Source: Nostoc calcicola FACHB-3891 (lineage in GTDB: Bacteria > Cyanobacteriota > Cyanobacteriia > Cyanobacteriales > Nostocaceae). Taken from it: 64,000 nt of DNA. Every line of letters starts with the position of its first letter. Position 1 is the first letter of the stretch. The DNA lies in NCBI RefSeq assembly GCF_014697355.1, contig NZ_JACJRQ010000017.1, positions 62,001 to 126,000 of the forward strand. Reading direction: 5' to 3'. A program made the position numbers and the translations under genes. Positions 62,489 to 64,000 of the stretch are shown here, in pieces. The notes under the pieces are model-generated. The model did not search any database and was not told the DNA's origin. It saw only the letters and a program-made list of their open reading frames with translations.

Positions 62489-64000
62489 TTAAGATTTCAC
62501 CTGTGCCAGCATATTCATATTTGGCTTGACTCTAAGCGAAGAATTACTGGAAGTATTTACTGTCATATAATTATCTAAGTGTTTTGGCTTATATCCTGGT
62601 ACTAATTGCTCAAGTAAAAACAGAATAAAGTTGATATCATTTTTCACTGCTGCTTGACACAAAGTTGCTACAGTAATATCCAAATTTTCTGGAATCATCC
62701 CACTAGCATTTTTTACTACTAACAGTTTTTCGTGTTCAGTTGGTTCATATTCTTCGCCGGGAATAAATAATTCTTCAAATAACTTTTCTCCTGGACGTAA
62801 ACCAGTAAATACAATTTCAATATCTTGGTTAACTTCGTATCCGGAAAGGCGAATTAATTCTTTCGCTAAGTCAACAATTTTTACAGGTTTACCCATATTT
62901 AGCATTAAAACTTCACCACCACGACCAAGTACCGCAGCCTGCAAAACGAGTTGAACTGCTTCGGGAATAGTCATGAAATAACGACGAATATCTGGATGAG
63001 TAACGGTTACTGGTCCGCCTGCTGCAATTTGTTTTTTAAAAGTGGGAACTACACTACCTCGACTACCTAAAACATTGCCAAAACGCACGGTGACATAAGG
63101 GTTACCACTTTCTCTTGCAGCTTGCAACACCAACATTTCAGCAACTCTTTTACTAGCACCCATAACATTGGTAGGATTAACTGCTTTGTCTGTGGAAATC
63201 ATCACGAAATGTTTCACATCATATTTTAAGGCTAGTTCTAGTAAATTTTTCGTTCCCATTACATTGTTCGTGATTGCTTCTACTGGATTTAATTCCATTA
63301 GTGGAACGTGTTTGTGAGCCGCAGCGTGAAAAATTACATCAGGTTGGAAGATTTCAAATGCATGTTCTAATCGAAATTTGAAGCGAATATCAGCAATAAA
63401 TGTAGAAATCTGAGGGGTGTTGATTGATGATTTGCCCTCGTTTTCGAGTACTTGAACAAGTTGTTCTAATTCTTGTTGTATATTGAATACAGAGTTTTCT
63501 CCATGTCCCATAAGTATCATATGGGCAGGATTGCATTTAAAAATTTGACGGCAAAGTTCGCTACCAATTGAGCCACCTGAACCTGTGATTAATACTGTTT
63601 TACCTTTGAGAAATTGGGTAACTTTTTCAAAATCTATTTGTACAGGTTCACGTCTGAGTAAATCTTCAATTCGTACATCTCGAATGCTGTCAACTCGCAC
63701 ACGACCATTGAGGATTTCATGTATACCTGGTAAAGTGTTAGTCTGAGTTCCAGTAGCTTTGCAAATATCTACGATTTCTCGAATAACTCCACCTGCAACT
63801 GTCGGCATAGCAATGATAACTTTATGGATTTGGAGAGATTTTAAAACATCAGGAATTTGGTAGCGATCGCCAACTACAGGAATCCCGCGTATGTATGCTC
63901 GAAATTTCCGAGTATCGTCATCAATAAAAGCCACAGGATGAAACCCTAATTGTGGATTTCTTTGCATTTCCTGTACCAGAGAAATTCCAGCATTGCCAGC
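62489..64000 (-). CDS. CapD/FlaA1-type nucleotide-sugar dehydratase/epimerase, 5' end beyond window
   Basis: At least 504 residues, open to the window edge. The last visible bases encode AGNAGISLVQEM, part of the N-terminal Rossmann motif of the WbpM/CapD family, so the start and the membrane spans lie beyond 64000. The catalytic domain has VLITGSGGSIGSELCRQIF, HAAAHKHVPLMELNPVEAIT, STDKAVNPTNVMGASKR and TVRFGNVLGSRGSVVPTF. Such enzymes are 4,6-dehydratases/5-epimerases acting on UDP-GlcNAc. The product may feed the aminotransferase at 26082 and the initiating transferase at 30265. Confidence 0.9.
   Translation of the reverse strand, partial: AGNAGISLVQEMQRNPQLGFHPVAFIDDDTRKFRAYIRGIPVVGDRYQIPDVLKSLQIHKVIIAMPTVAGGVIREIVDICKATGTQTNTLPGIHEILNGRVRVDSIRDVRIEDLLRREPVQIDFEKVTQFLKGKTVLITGSGGSIGSELCRQIFKCNPAHMILMGHGENSVFNIQQELEQLVQVLENEGKSSINTPQISTFIADIRFKFRLEHAFEIFQPDVIFHAAAHKHVPLMELNPVEAITNNVMGTKNLLELALKYDVKHFVMISTDKAVNPTNVMGASKRVAEMLVLQAARESGNPYVTVRFGNVLGSRGSVVPTFKKQIAAGGPVTVTHPDIRRYFMTIPEAVQLVLQAAVLGRGGEVLMLNMGKPVKIVDLAKELIRLSGYEVNQDIEIVFTGLRPGEKLFEELFIPGEEYEPTEHEKLLVVKNASGMIPENLDITVATLCQAAVKNDINFILFLLEQLVPGYKPKHLDNYMTVNTSSNSSLRVKPNMNMLAQVKS

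Noticed and set aside
1..64000. Intact insertion sequence or prophage
   Set aside because: No transposase, integrase or phage structural gene was seen; mobile DNA is limited to small non-coding repeats.

Overview
The window comes from a filamentous, Nostoc/Anabaena-type cyanobacterium. The evidence is the many HIP1 octamers (GCGATCGC), genes for photosystem II cytochrome c-550, plastocyanin and cytochrome c6, short tandem repeats built on GGAGTTA, GAATTCT and CCCCACT units, and dispersed CGCAGAGGCGCAGAG repeats. It is chromosomal in character. I see no rRNA, CRISPR array, prophage or intact transposase.

Region by region. 1-2600: the edge of an unrecognised gene and two sugar ABC permeases. 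2600-3100: a 14-copy 21-bp minisatellite and low-complexity DNA. 3180-5480: photosynthetic electron carriers psbV, petE and petJ. 5800-14600: a TonB-like proline-rich protein, a lipase-like hydrolase, a cytochrome-b6-like protein lacking one heme site, a CPA-type antiporter, tRNA-Glu, a START-like protein and a histidine kinase whose phospho-acceptor position is Asp. 15400-16900: a ribbon-helix-helix gene, a candidate structured RNA with a terminator, a decayed HNH endonuclease gene and a hypothetical. 17100-23160: MscS channel, ABC-2 exporter, pentapeptide protein, PurT. 23170-34500: first exopolysaccharide block (Wzc-type kinase, aminotransferase, three acyltransferase-like proteins, sugar transferase, GT4, UDP-glucuronate epimerase, nucleotide-sugar dehydrogenase). 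35190-39230: PadR regulator, cytokinin-dehydrogenase-like flavoprotein, Blh-type phosphatase, ChrA. 39340-43920: a five-gene unit of histidine kinase, small sensory protein, Ras-like GTPase, membrane OmpA protein with a longin/roadblock-like region, and coiled-coil protein. 44080-52690: GH123-like lipoprotein, two paralogous RTX/PPC proteins with duplicated structured leaders, and a sorbosone/glucose-dehydrogenase-like protein. 52710-64000: second exopolysaccharide block (three GT4, O-antigen ligase/polymerase, CapK-like, MurJ/Wzx flippase, FemAB-like, GIPC-transferase-like propeller, CapD/FlaA1 dehydratase).

The two polysaccharide blocks run on the same strand and together hold most parts of a Wzy-type pathway: initiating transferase, glycosyltransferases, flippase, polymerase, Wzc, and nucleotide-sugar enzymes. 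The genes between them are mainly envelope-linked or secreted, so the right half reads as a cell-surface island.

The observations most worth following are: (1) the candidate structured RNA at about 15841-16127 directly upstream of an HNH remnant; (2) the GTPase/longin-like/OmpA/kinase operon; (3) two copies of a roughly 190-nt leader with long-range complementarity upstream of the RTX genes; (4) the cytochrome-b6-like protein lacking a heme ligand; (5) the kinase with Asp in place of the phospho-acceptor His, encoded by a HIP1 site.
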